Assembly: GCA_902774295.1 (NCBI GenBank)
Contig: CACYHP010000003.1
Location: 62,001-126,000, forward strand
Source of the DNA: an uncultured Bacteroidia bacterium
Lineage (GTDB): Bacteria; Bacteroidota; Bacteroidia; Bacteroidales; F082
Direction: 5' to 3'
Length of the DNA: 64,000 bases
This document shows, in pieces, positions 1 through 8,162 of this stretch. A model generated the notes under the pieces. That model was given only the letters and a program-made list of their open reading frames with translations. It was not told where the DNA came from and made no database searches. Positions within the stretch are counted from its first letter, which is position 1. Each line of letters opens with the position of its first letter. Made by a program: the position numbers and the translations under genes.

Positions 1-24
1 ACAATTTTTTTATTCCCAAATATA

Positions 25-615
25 TTATTTCCAATTAATTGGGACATTTCTCATCTCTATCTTGCAATCGCCGATGTCGAATTTCATCACAGGCATGATT
101 TGCGTTTTCGCCGGATTGATTTTTTCAGGCACATCAATAGTTGCCTTAATAGGGATATCTGTCAAAGCGTTGTAATCTGTTGACGACCAGCTTCTTGCGT
201 GTTCGTTACCCTCGCAGTCGTATGCAAGGAAATGTCCGCCCACATACATGTGCTTGTTGACATCATGGTTGGTGAATTTTATGGTCAGTTTCACCAGTTG
301 GCTTGATTTACTGCCGATGAGGGATACGAATTCAACATCGAGCCATTCGTCGCATGGGTTTGAAATTGTCAACTCGCTTGCCGGTGCCTGTGCTGATTTC
401 TGTTTAGGTTCGGCTTTAGGAGTTGCAGGTTCTTCCTTCACTTCCTGTTCGGCATTTTTCTTGCGGTTAATTTTCTTCTCTCTCTTTGTAGTATTGTCTC
501 TTGCTTTAAGAGTTTGCTGCTCAAACGGGTCGTTTGATTGAGCCACAGCTATTTCCGGAATCACCGAAATAAACATAAAAGCGATTAAAAAGTAGATTAA
601 TTTCTTCATATTCAT
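25..615 (-). CDS. exported protein of unknown function, paralogue of the next gene
   Basis: A 196-residue protein with an N-terminal signal peptide (hydrophobic stretch about residues 6-25 ending AVAQ), then a charged Lys/Glu/Pro-rich linker (about 35-80) and a C-terminal domain of about 110 residues. That domain shares ISNPC near its start and FDIGDCKIEMRNVPI near its end with the neighbouring 154-residue lipoprotein, so the two are paralogues. It is the last gene of a three-gene minus-strand operon, 14 bases after its neighbour. I do not recognise the family; the fold looks like a small beta-sandwich facing the periplasm (inference). An ATG two codons further in is an equally possible start. 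Confidence 0.8.
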   Translation of the reverse strand: MNMKKLIYFLIAFMFISVIPEIAVAQSNDPFEQQTLKARDNTTKREKKINRKKNAEQEVKEEPATPKAEPKQKSAQAPASELTISNPCDEWLDVEFVSLIGSKSSQLVKLTIKFTNHDVNKHMYVGGHFLAYDCEGNEHARSWSSTDYNALTDIPIKATIDVPEKINPAKTQIMPVMKFDIGDCKIEMRNVPINWK

Positions 616-629
616 TGATTTTTAAATGA

Positions 630-1094
630 TCACTTATCTTCTTTCTTTATTTTTTTCCAAATAATCGGGACATTTCTCATCTCAATATGGCAGTCGTCAA
701 TATCGAAAGCTATAACAGCCATCTTCTTCACCTTTTTCGGCACGACTTTACCTGGAACATCAATCGAAAAATTGACTTTTTTATCAGTCAGAGCTTTATA
801 TTCATTACTTCTTGAAGTATTATGTGCAACTCCTTCTGTATCATAAGCCATGAAGTTTCTGACGCGAATATCTTTGTTTACATTTCTGTTGATGAACCTG
901 CAATTAAGCACCATTGTCTGCTCGTCTTTGTCGCCAATCAACGAGATGAGCTTGAAATCAATTTCCTCACCTTCACAAGGGTTGCTTATCTCAATATCTT
1001 TGTTGGAATATTTGATTTTCTGATAAATTGTGCCACATGAAGAAAGCAGCATCAGAATCATCGTAAGACTTAATAGTAAAGATATTTTTCTCAT
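630..1094 (-). CDS. lipoprotein of unknown function
   Basis: A 154-residue lipoprotein: a hydrophobic leader ends in the lipobox LLSSC with the lipidated cysteine at residue 20. The mature part is a single domain matching the C-terminal half of the downstream gene (ISNPCEGEE, FDIDDCHIEMRNVPIIWK). Two cysteines are conserved in both paralogues, in the NPC and DC motifs, and could form a disulfide in the periplasm (inference). It is the middle gene of the operon, 23 bases after the 474-residue protein. The arrangement suggests a tandem duplication in which one copy became lipid-anchored and the other soluble or linker-tethered. Function unknown. Confidence 0.8.
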   Translation of the reverse strand: MRKISLLLSLTMILMLLSSCGTIYQKIKYSNKDIEISNPCEGEEIDFKLISLIGDKDEQTMVLNCRFINRNVNKDIRVRNFMAYDTEGVAHNTSRSNEYKALTDKKVNFSIDVPGKVVPKKVKKMAVIAFDIDDCHIEMRNVPIIWKKIKKEDK

Positions 1095-1117
1095 ATAACT
1101 CGTTTAATATCAATCAA

Positions 1118-2542
1118 TTAAATTATCAACCAAGCTTCACCTGGACCTCTCATATAAATAGTACTTTCAATATTATAATTATCGAGGAGGAACTCCTGAA
1201 GCTGTGTCACATATTCATTTGAATCGAGGCGGCGAACCGCACCTTTTTTGTTCACCGTTATCATCGGAATCATCACCTGGTTGAATGTCAACACGTTAGG
1301 TGTAATATTTCTTGTAGGGTTATTGTCGATGGTGTTGTCCTGAAGCCAATAGTAGATGATATCGCAAAGTTTCTCCATCTTGCCTTCATACAAGAATTTC
1401 GAACGCTGGAAATCGTAGTCTGAATTATCGGTCTTCTTGATTTTCACGGTTACACGATGACCGTCTGTTTCCATTTTCTTATATTGGCGCTGAATCGCGT
1501 CGCAGAAATCGTCGACATAGTTGATGACCGCCTCTTCGAGCAATGTGTTGACTGTTAAAACCCTTGATGGGCGTCCGTCGCCATAGGCATGAGCTATTTC
1601 CACTGCGTTTGAGCAAGGATCAACGGCACGCATATTGAAAGCGACATATCTATAGTCATCGATTTCATAAAGTGCGAAGTCGAGGTCAACGATAAAATCG
1701 ACGTTTGATGCACGTTTTATGCGGTCGAGCGGCGATTCCTTGACAGTGCCCGCCAAGCCGTAATCCTCGCCAATAAAGGCGTTTTCGTCATTTTCGCTAT
1801 TCAAACTCTTGAGGAGGAATTCAAGGCTTATCGTCTCAAATCCTCGTGAAGCAAAAATATCGTTTAGCGATGATATCACCAAACGCAGGTCGCGGCTGTC
1901 CTCTCTTCCAAAGATGTTGTAATCAGATATTGTCTGCACCTTGCCATTCTCGTCTTTCCACTTCTGAACGAAGTCCATCTCGGTGCAGTAAACATCAGCC
2001 GGGACAACCATTATGACTGGTTTCAGATATTTGCTCGTTACCGTTTCTTGAGGTTTTTCGGCAAATCCTTTATCCTGCATATACTGGAGAAGGTTGTCGT
2101 AAAGAACCTGCACATCGATTATCACATCAACGCCATAATCGAGTTCTTTTATGTCGGCTTCCCAAGATTTTTGGACATATCTGGCATATTTCCCGACAAC
2201 TTTCTTTGATTTCGGAACACTAAGAAAATCAATAAAATACGCTTCGTTTGCCTCGATAATGCTTTCTTTCACGATAGGAGGTGTCGGGCGTGTCTTCGTC
2301 GATGCCGGCAGTCCGCGCAGCAGACACACAGCCACAGCATCGCGCTGGGCGTATTCATGAGCTTCTTCAAGAGTGTTGGCTATGATGCGCATCTCGATAA
2401 TCTTGGTACCTTTCGGTCCAACGCCGCCGATACGCACGTCAAATTGGGCATTGAGAATGTTGTTAGCATCCCTGTTCTGAGCATTAGCGCCAGTCAGAAA
2501 CGCAGTGATTATCAATAATATGAACGACAATCTTTTTAACAT
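1118..2542 (-). CDS. exported DUF6175-like protein
   Basis: A 474-residue protein with a cleavable signal peptide (about residues 1-21, ending GANAQ). The middle carries KPVIMVVPADVYC (about 174-186) and ESPLDRIKRASNVDFI (about 265-280), which I associate with the Bacteroidota family DUF6175; the N-terminal 170 residues, with a GGVGPKGTK motif, are extra. First gene of a three-gene minus-strand operon with the two paralogous small envelope proteins. It starts about 30 bases below a TATATTTG promoter box. Role unknown; a periplasmic or outer-membrane-associated lipoprotein-like complex with its neighbours is an inference. The family assignment is from memory of the motif and is moderately secure. 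Confidence 0.75.
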   Translation of the reverse strand: MLKRLSFILLIITAFLTGANAQNRDANNILNAQFDVRIGGVGPKGTKIIEMRIIANTLEEAHEYAQRDAVAVCLLRGLPASTKTRPTPPIVKESIIEANEAYFIDFLSVPKSKKVVGKYARYVQKSWEADIKELDYGVDVIIDVQVLYDNLLQYMQDKGFAEKPQETVTSKYLKPVIMVVPADVYCTEMDFVQKWKDENGKVQTISDYNIFGREDSRDLRLVISSLNDIFASRGFETISLEFLLKSLNSENDENAFIGEDYGLAGTVKESPLDRIKRASNVDFIVDLDFALYEIDDYRYVAFNMRAVDPCSNAVEIAHAYGDGRPSRVLTVNTLLEEAVINYVDDFCDAIQRQYKKMETDGHRVTVKIKKTDNSDYDFQRSKFLYEGKMEKLCDIIYYWLQDNTIDNNPTRNITPNVLTFNQVMIPMITVNKKGAVRRLDSNEYVTQLQEFLLDNYNIESTIYMRGPGEAWLII

Positions 2543-2571
2543 ACCAATTTAATAACCAACATTTTAACTTG

Positions 2572-2579
2572 CAAATATA
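2572..2579 (-). promoter_or_regulatory. -7 promoter box of the DUF6175 operon
   Basis: TATATTTG on the minus strand, matching the Bacteroidota TAnnTTTG box, about 30 bases upstream of the ATG at 2542. No convincing -33 element was picked out. Confidence 0.6.
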
Positions 2580-2617
2580 AAAAATAATTTTAATAGTGCA
2601 ACAAAAAACTCAATTTT

Positions 2618-3382
2618 CTACAGAACGAACTTCGTGATTTCCTGATTAGGCTCGAGTTCCACCGGTTCTTTGCCGTATTGGAAAATCATCATTTTCTTGC
2701 CGCCTTTGAGGAAATACTTGTCGCCGATGACCCAGATCGCTGTCGCTTCACGCAGACCTACAACTTTCATCTCCTGACGCACAGCGAGATACTCGTTGAT
2801 ACGGTCCTGACGGGTCTCGCCGCCGTGCTTAATCATCTTGTCGATTTCCGGATGTGGATCAAGATAGTGAGGATTGATCTGGAACGGTATGAGATTCAAT
2901 GTGTTAAAGCTTGCCGGCTGAACGATAGGCATATCGTTTGTGGTGCACAATGTCGGGCAGGCAATGTTAGAGCCGGCGCTCCATCCGATGTAAGGCGTGC
3001 CGTTATTTGCGCATTCAGCGATAGCCTGCATCAGACCGAATTTATGAAGCTCAGCAACAAGATGGAAGGTGTTTCCGCCACCAACCACAATGCAGTCGGC
3101 AGTCTTCACAAGACCGACTTTATCTTCAACTTCATGAACTGAGACGAACTTTTTCACGCCAAGTTTCTCGTTGAAAACTTTCTTAACCTTCTCAGTATAA
3201 GCATCATAGCTCTTCGGATAAGGGTTTCCGCCGATGAAAACGCCAGCGAAAGGCACGAACGCCACCTTGCTGTCAGCGCCGAGTTTATTTTTATCAAAAA
3301 ACTGCTCAAGTTGGGTCATTGCCCAAGCCAAATATGTCTCACCAAAATTCGTTGAATTGCTGATTAAAAGTAAATTTCTCAT
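2618..3382 (-). CDS. pepE: dipeptidase E (alpha-aspartyl dipeptidase)
   Basis: Peptidase family S51. The protein cleaves dipeptides with N-terminal aspartate in the cytoplasm. The sequence follows E. coli PepE closely: VPFAGV, VGGGNTFHLV, YIGWSAGSNIACPT with the nucleophile serine, TTNDMPIV, QINPHYLD with the catalytic histidine, and HGGETRQDRI. Known family members use a Ser-His-Glu triad. The reading frame opens further upstream at a GTG (3406), but that codon lies inside the TAATTTTG promoter box, and the ATG at 3382 begins with the family-typical MRNLLLISNST, so I use it (254 residues, near the family size). Monocistronic, divergent from the GH97 gene. Confidence 0.93.
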   Translation of the reverse strand: MRNLLLISNSTNFGETYLAWAMTQLEQFFDKNKLGADSKVAFVPFAGVFIGGNPYPKSYDAYTEKVKKVFNEKLGVKKFVSVHEVEDKVGLVKTADCIVVGGGNTFHLVAELHKFGLMQAIAECANNGTPYIGWSAGSNIACPTLCTTNDMPIVQPASFNTLNLIPFQINPHYLDPHPEIDKMIKHGGETRQDRINEYLAVRQEMKVVGLREATAIWVIGDKYFLKGGKKMMIFQYGKEPVELEPNQEITKFVL

Positions 3383-3405
3383 ATTGTTAAAGATTAAAAT
3401 TTTCA

Positions 3406-3413
3406 CAAAATTA
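3406..3413 (-). promoter_or_regulatory. -7 promoter box of pepE
   Basis: TAATTTTG on the minus strand, 24 bases upstream of the ATG at 3382. It overlaps the alternative GTG start, which argues against that start. Confidence 0.6.
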
Positions 3414-3444
3414 AAGAATTTTTCGATATGATTGAAGATTTTTT

Positions 3445-3452
3445 TAATTTTG
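3445..3452 (+). promoter_or_regulatory. -7 promoter box of the GH97 gene
   Basis: TAATTTTG, 20 bases before the ATG at 3473. Divergent from the pepE box about 32 bases away. Confidence 0.6.
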
Positions 3453-3472
3453 CCACATAAAATTAAATAACT

Positions 3473-5506
3473 ATGAAGAAATTAGCTTTTTTGTTTGCGA
3501 TTTTAATCGGAATTAGCGGTATTGGCAATGCTTTTAGCGGTGTTAATGGAATTAAGCAATACAAAGAATATGAGTTGAAATCACCCAATGGGATGATTAA
3601 GATGAGTATCAGTGTCGGAAATGAAGTAAAATACTCGGTAAGACATGGTAACACAACGATTATCAAGGGCTCACCTATTTCAATGGAATTGGAAGACGGG
3701 ACGATATTAGGATTGGGAGGAGCGGTGAAAAACGCAAAAAACAATTCAGTCGAAGAGGTCGTTGAAGCCGATTTTTATAAAAAAGCAGAAGTTGAAACCA
3801 ATTATAACGAATTGATTATCAATTTTAAAGGAAATTACAAGCTGACTTTTAGAGCTTTTGACGACGGAGTGGCATACAGGTTTTCGACGAGTTTCAAGAA
3901 GCCTATTATCGTGAAAAAAGAGAACGTGAATTATCGTTTTGACGACGATTATGTGGCTTACATTCCATACGTGAACGCCAGAAAAGGCGACGGCGACTTC
4001 CTGACACAGCAGTTTTTCACTTCTTTTGAGAGTCAATATACAATTGATTCGATATCAAAAATGGATGTCGAGCGTATCGCTTTCACACCTTTATTAATAT
4101 GCCTGAAAGACGGCAAAAAAGCTGTTATTGTGGAGTCGGATCTGGAAGATTATCCGGGAACGTTTTTCCGCAAAGGCGAAGGAAACAGTTTGGTTTCGGT
4201 GCAGTCGACATATCCGAAAGTTGAGGAACAAGGTGGGCACAACATGCTGCAGTTGGTCGTGAAAGAGCGCGAGGATTTCGTTGCAAAGGTCAATGGGACA
4301 AGGGATTTCCCTTGGAGGGCAATGGTTATCTCCGAGAACGATGCCGAGCTGATGAACAGCGATATGGTTTACAAACTCGCATCACCTTCGAGAGTTAAAG
4401 ACGTGAATTGGCTTAAGCCTGGGAAAGTGGCTTGGGACTGGTGGAACAACTGGAACATCTGGGGTGTGGATTTCAAGGCAGGCATCAACAACGACACATA
4501 TAAATATTACATCGATTTCGCATCGAAAAACGGCATAGAATACGTGATTTTGGACGAAGGCTGGGCTGTGAACAAGCAAGCTGATTTATTCCAAGTCGTA
4601 CCTGAGATTGACCTCGAAGAGCTCGTCGCTTACGCAAATGAACATAACGTAGGATTGGTGCTTTGGGCAGGATATTATGCCATCGACAGAGACATGGAAC
4701 ATGTGTGCAAGCACTATAGCGAGATGGGTATCAAGGGATTCAAGGTCGACTTCATGGACCGCGATGATCAGAAGGTCGTGGATTTCTATTACAGGATGGC
4801 TGCGATGGCGGCAAAATATCACTTATTCGTTGATTTTCATGGAGCTTACAAGCCTACGGGACTGAGCCGCACCTACCCTAACGTGTTGAATTTCGAGGGT
4901 GTTTACGGATTGGAGCAGTCGAAATGGGACGACGACCTCAACCAAGTCAATTACGAGTGCATGATTCCGTACATCAGGATGGTGGCAGGAAACCTGGATT
5001 ATACTCAGGGTGCTATGGACAACGCCACAAAATATCACTTCAGAGCCATCTACACCAACCCGATGAGCCAAGGCACAAGATGTCGCCAACTCGCTGAGTA
5101 TGTGATATTTGAGTCACCGTTTAACATGCTTTGTGACAGCCCGACAAAATACATGCAAAACCCTGAATGCGTCGAATTTATCGCCAATGTGCCTACAGTT
5201 TGGGATGAGACCGTGGCATTGGATGGCAAACTCGGCGAATACGCAGTGATTGCAAGGAGAAAGGGAGACACATGGTATATCGGAGCGATTACAAATTGGG
5301 AAGCAAGAAGCGTGGAGATTGATTTAAATAAAATCGGTGTAAAGGCCAGCAAATGCAAGGCATATATTGATGGTATCAACGCTAATCGAAATGCTGAAGA
5401 TTTCAGAATAACAGATCAAAAGATTGATGATAATAAAATTGTCATCGAGATGAAAAGCGGTGGCGGCGCTGTTATCATTATTAGAAGTTATGGTGACAAC
5501 TACTAA
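3473..5506 (+). CDS. glycoside hydrolase family 97 (alpha-glucosidase/alpha-galactosidase)
   Basis: A 677-residue exported enzyme (signal peptide about 1-20) with the three GH97 parts: N-terminal beta-sandwich (about 30-290, beginning with SPNGMIKMSISVG), central TIM barrel (about 300-570, with WDWWNNWNIWGVDF, EYVILDEGW, IKGFKVDFMDRDDQ, FHGAYKPTGLSRTYPN) and C-terminal beta domain. The family includes SusB-type inverting alpha-glucosidases and retaining alpha-galactosidases. The aspartate D426 in KVDF sits where retaining members carry their nucleophile, so a retaining enzyme is the better guess (inference). Probably periplasmic or surface-linked. It stands alone rather than in a SusCD locus and is convergent with truA. 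Confidence 0.92.
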   Translation: MKKLAFLFAILIGISGIGNAFSGVNGIKQYKEYELKSPNGMIKMSISVGNEVKYSVRHGNTTIIKGSPISMELEDGTILGLGGAVKNAKNNSVEEVVEADFYKKAEVETNYNELIINFKGNYKLTFRAFDDGVAYRFSTSFKKPIIVKKENVNYRFDDDYVAYIPYVNARKGDGDFLTQQFFTSFESQYTIDSISKMDVERIAFTPLLICLKDGKKAVIVESDLEDYPGTFFRKGEGNSLVSVQSTYPKVEEQGGHNMLQLVVKEREDFVAKVNGTRDFPWRAMVISENDAELMNSDMVYKLASPSRVKDVNWLKPGKVAWDWWNNWNIWGVDFKAGINNDTYKYYIDFASKNGIEYVILDEGWAVNKQADLFQVVPEIDLEELVAYANEHNVGLVLWAGYYAIDRDMEHVCKHYSEMGIKGFKVDFMDRDDQKVVDFYYRMAAMAAKYHLFVDFHGAYKPTGLSRTYPNVLNFEGVYGLEQSKWDDDLNQVNYECMIPYIRMVAGNLDYTQGAMDNATKYHFRAIYTNPMSQGTRCRQLAEYVIFESPFNMLCDSPTKYMQNPECVEFIANVPTVWDETVALDGKLGEYAVIARRKGDTWYIGAITNWEARSVEIDLNKIGVKASKCKAYIDGINANRNAEDFRITDQKIDDNKIVIEMKSGGGAVIIIRSYGDNY

Positions 5507-5513
5507 CTTCTAA

Positions 5514-6242
5514 CTAATAAGTGACTTCTTCTAAAAACAGAGCGTGAGCGGGCATTGACGTGCCGGCTGAGCAGCGGTCTTTTTGTTCTATAATTCTACG
5601 AAAGCCTTCCAAAGAGAGCTTCCCCTTCCCCACTTCGAGCAGCGTGCCGACGATGGCGCGAACCATATTACGCAAAAACCTGTCGGCTTTGATGTGGAAA
5701 ACAAGCAGACCGTTTTGTTCAAACCAATAAGCCTCCATAATACGGCAGTTATTAGTCTTCACCTGTGTATGCAGCTTTGAAAAGCTCGTAAAGTCTTGAT
5801 ATTCAAACAAAATCTTAGCGGCTTCATTCATTTTTTCGACATCGAGAGGTCCATATATATATAAGGTATCGTCGGTGTGGAAAGGATTCTTGGTGCGAGT
5901 GACATAATAATGATAGGTACGCGACTTGGCATCGAAGCGAGCATGAAAATAAGGGTCGACCTGCCAGCAGCGATAAACCACGATGTCATCTGGAAGAAAC
6001 ATATTCAATTGATTCACAAAGTATTCCAGATTCTCTATCGGTTCGCTTTCAAAATGCGCATAGAAATTTCGAGCATTGACGCCAGTGTCGGTGCGACCAC
6101 ATCCGGTAACGGAAACCGTCTGTTTCAGTTTTAGACTGATACATTTCTCGAGCACCTCCTGCACAGAGATATCGCCAGGTTGGATTTGCCAGCCGTGATA
6201 AGCTTTCCCGTTATACGCCAGATGTAAGAAATACCTGTTCAT
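5514..6242 (-). CDS. truA: tRNA pseudouridine(38-40) synthase TruA
   Basis: Isomerises uridines 38-40 in the tRNA anticodon stem. The protein carries the family start (YFLHLAYNGKAYHGWQIQPG), the catalytic motif GCGRTDTGVNA with the active-site aspartate, HARFDAKSRTYHYYV and FLRNMVRAIVGTLLEVGKG. The reading frame extends upstream to a GTG at 6257, but the ATG at 6242 gives the usual N terminus (242 residues) and is 18 bases below a TAATTTTG box. Convergent with the GH97 gene, with only 7 bases between the stops. Confidence 0.96.
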   Translation of the reverse strand: MNRYFLHLAYNGKAYHGWQIQPGDISVQEVLEKCISLKLKQTVSVTGCGRTDTGVNARNFYAHFESEPIENLEYFVNQLNMFLPDDIVVYRCWQVDPYFHARFDAKSRTYHYYVTRTKNPFHTDDTLYIYGPLDVEKMNEAAKILFEYQDFTSFSKLHTQVKTNNCRIMEAYWFEQNGLLVFHIKADRFLRNMVRAIVGTLLEVGKGKLSLEGFRRIIEQKDRCSAGTSMPAHALFLEEVTY

Positions 6243-6259
6243 GAAAATGTTTTGCACCG

Positions 6260-6267
6260 CAAAATTA
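6260..6267 (-). promoter_or_regulatory. -7 promoter box of truA
   Basis: TAATTTTG on the minus strand, 18 bases before the ATG at 6242. Confidence 0.6.
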
Positions 6268-6309
6268 AAAAAAATGCATCAAAGGCTTGCATAATTGAAA
6301 AATTATTTT

Positions 6310-6317
6310 TATCTTTG
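6310..6317 (+). promoter_or_regulatory. -7 promoter box of aat
   Basis: TATCTTTG lies downstream of the first ATG of the open frame (6295) and 32 bases before the ATG at 6349. It therefore decides the start of aat. Confidence 0.55.
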
Positions 6318-6348
6318 TGGTGAATTTAAACCTCAAAATCCCAAAGCC

Positions 6349-7098
6349 ATGCCAGTATACATGCTAAAAGACGAGGTATATGATTTTCCGCCAGTAAATC
6401 AATCGACGAATGACGGATTACTTGCGATTGGCGGAGATTTGTCTCCTGAAAGGCTGCTCGTCGCCTACTCATCAGGGATATTTCCATATTATTCGGAAGG
6501 AGAGCCAATATTATGGTGGTCTTTGGATCCAAGAATGGTGCTTAAGCCGTCGGATTTGAAAGTCACGAAATCGTTATGGAAGACGCTGGAATCGAACAAA
6601 TATTCGTGTTCATTTGACGCTGATTTTGAAGGAGTTATAAATGCCTGTGCCTCTGTACCGCGCACCGACGACCAAGCCGAGGAGGAAGAGGACAAGGACG
6701 AGCCGAGTTCGTGGATGAACGGGGACATGATTGCGGCATACTGTGAGTTGCACAGGTTAGGTTTTGCGCATTCGGTGGAGGTTTATCAAGATAATGAGCT
6801 TGTTGGAGGACTTTATGGCGTCGCCATCGGCAAGGTTTTCTGCGCCGAGTCGATGTTCCATACCAAGACTGACGCCTCGAAGGTGGCGTTGTACAATTTA
6901 TGCCAGTTTTTGATTAGAAATAACTTTGAACTCATTGACGCTCAGCAGGAAACGGCACACATGAAAAGAATGGGTGCCACCCCTATCTCGAGGAAAGAGT
7001 TTATGAAAACGCTCAAGAAACTAGTGAATAACGAGACGTTGGTCGGAAACTGGGGCGACGGATCTGCCGAACTGATGCGGTTGACAGTTGACAGTTAA
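6349..7098 (+). CDS. aat: leucyl/phenylalanyl-tRNA--protein transferase
   Basis: Transfers Leu or Phe from aminoacyl-tRNA to N-terminal Arg/Lys of proteins, marking them for ClpS/ClpAP (N-degron pathway). Family motifs present: GLLAIGGDLSPERLL, SSGIFPYY, ILWWSLDPR, HSVEVYQDNELVGGLYGVAIGKVFCAESMF and FELIDAQQETAHMKRMGA. I start at the ATG at 6349 (MPVYMLKDEVYDFPPV, 249 residues) because a promoter box lies between it and the earlier ATG at 6295. An acidic insertion of about 15 residues (DDQAEEEEDKDE) interrupts the usual R-x-TWI segment. The stop lies 18 bases before the convergent kdsA stop. Confidence 0.94.
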   Translation: MPVYMLKDEVYDFPPVNQSTNDGLLAIGGDLSPERLLVAYSSGIFPYYSEGEPILWWSLDPRMVLKPSDLKVTKSLWKTLESNKYSCSFDADFEGVINACASVPRTDDQAEEEEDKDEPSSWMNGDMIAAYCELHRLGFAHSVEVYQDNELVGGLYGVAIGKVFCAESMFHTKTDASKVALYNLCQFLIRNNFELIDAQQETAHMKRMGATPISRKEFMKTLKKLVNNETLVGNWGDGSAELMRLTVDS

Positions 7099-7121
7099 TA
7101 GTTTACTGTTTACCGTTTATA
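7087..7121 (+). repeat. short degenerate tandem tract (GTTTAC/GTTGAC units)
   Basis: At the aat 3' end and in the gap to kdsA, units of 6-7 bases follow each other: GTTGACA, GTTGACA, GTTAATA, GTTTACT, GTTTACC, GTTTATA. The same kind of tract occurs at 10096-10146. It overlaps the aat stop codon. Confidence 0.5.
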
Positions 7122-7932
7122 GAGCTTCCTTGATTTTTACAAGTTTTTCAAGCAGGCCTTCGACGAGGTCGAGGCGGAGCATGTTGGCGCCGTCTGATTT
7201 GGCGATTGCCGGGTTGGGATGTGTCTCCATGAAGAGACCGTCGGCTCCTACTGCGATGGCAGCCTTTGATATCAGTTCGATAAGCTCTGGCTTGCCACCT
7301 GTGACACCGCCAGTCTGGTTAGGCTGCTGCAGAGAATGCGTGACATCCATGATGACAGGCACATTGTTTTTCTGCATATCGTAGATGTTGCGATAATCGA
7401 CGACAAGATCCTGATAACCGAAGAAATTACCTCTATCAGTAAGCATAATGCGCTCATTTCCGGACTGTTGCACTTTTTCTACAGCAAAACGCATCGAGTC
7501 TCCAGAGAGGAACTGACCTTTTTTGATATTCACGACTTTACCAGTCTTAGCTGCAGCTATGAGCAGATCCGTCTGACGGCATAGGAATGCCGGTATTTGC
7601 AGGACATCGACATACTCAGCAGCCATTGCGGCTTCCTCGCAAGAATGAATATCGGTGACAACCGGAACATTATACTGTTTCGAGATGTTTTTCAAGACAT
7701 TGAGAGCCTTCTCATCCCCTATCCCCTGAAACGAATCGAGGCGCGAACGGTTTGCCTTGCGATAAGAGCCTTTGAAAACAAACGGGATGTCGAGTTTTTT
7801 CGTAATTTTCACCAATGTCTCTGCGATTTTAAAAGGAGATTCCTCATCCTCAATTACACATGGACCTGCAAGGAGAAAGAAGCGATTAGGCTTGAGATTC
7901 TTCAGAAACGGATAATTGTTTAAAGTTATCAT
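7117..7932 (-). CDS. kdsA: 3-deoxy-8-phosphooctulonate synthase (KDO-8-P synthase)
   Basis: Condenses phosphoenolpyruvate with D-arabinose-5-phosphate in the cytoplasm, the first committed step to Kdo of lipopolysaccharide. Motifs: LLAGPCVIEDEESPF, FKGSYRKANRSRLDSFQG, VVTDIHSCEEA, KKGQFLSGDSMRFA, TDRGNFFGYQDLVVD, DVTHSLQQPNQTGGVTGG and FMETHPNPAIAKSDGANM. The open frame reaches 8028, but the ATG at 7932 (MITLNNYPFLKNLKPNRFF) gives 271 residues, about the family length, and lies 18 bases below a TATATTTG box. Convergent with aat. Confidence 0.96.
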   Translation of the reverse strand: MITLNNYPFLKNLKPNRFFLLAGPCVIEDEESPFKIAETLVKITKKLDIPFVFKGSYRKANRSRLDSFQGIGDEKALNVLKNISKQYNVPVVTDIHSCEEAAMAAEYVDVLQIPAFLCRQTDLLIAAAKTGKVVNIKKGQFLSGDSMRFAVEKVQQSGNERIMLTDRGNFFGYQDLVVDYRNIYDMQKNNVPVIMDVTHSLQQPNQTGGVTGGKPELIELISKAAIAVGADGLFMETHPNPAIAKSDGANMLRLDLVEGLLEKLVKIKEAL

Positions 7933-7949
7933 CGAATTGAAATTTTTTG

Positions 7950-7957
7950 CAAATATA
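7950..7957 (-). promoter_or_regulatory. -7 promoter box of kdsA
   Basis: TATATTTG on the minus strand, 18 bases before the ATG at 7932. Confidence 0.6.
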
Positions 7958-8079
7958 GGGAAAAAGTTGAGAGTTGTGATGTTTCGGAAGAGATTTTTTA
8001 GGATTAGTTTTTTTAATTGGATTGGCATTATTAATATTAATAAGGTATGAAGAAATTTTTAATTTTTTTTATTTTTTTG

Positions 8080-8109
8080 TTGATATTTTAAAAAAAATAT
8101 GTATTTTTG
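8080..8109 (+). promoter_or_regulatory. promoter of the T9SS Asp-box protein gene
   Basis: TTG at 8080-8082 and TATTTTTG at 8102-8109 with 19 bases between them: a full Bacteroidota -33/-7 promoter. It leaves a leader of about 50 bases before the ATG at 8163. Confidence 0.7.
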
Positions 8110-8162
8110 CGTTGTACTATGTACAGAAAACAACTATTAATTAATAACTAAATTCTATTCTT

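Noticed and set aside
6295..6348. Upstream ATG of aat giving 18 extra residues
   Set aside because: It lies before the only promoter box and the extra residues are not part of the family.
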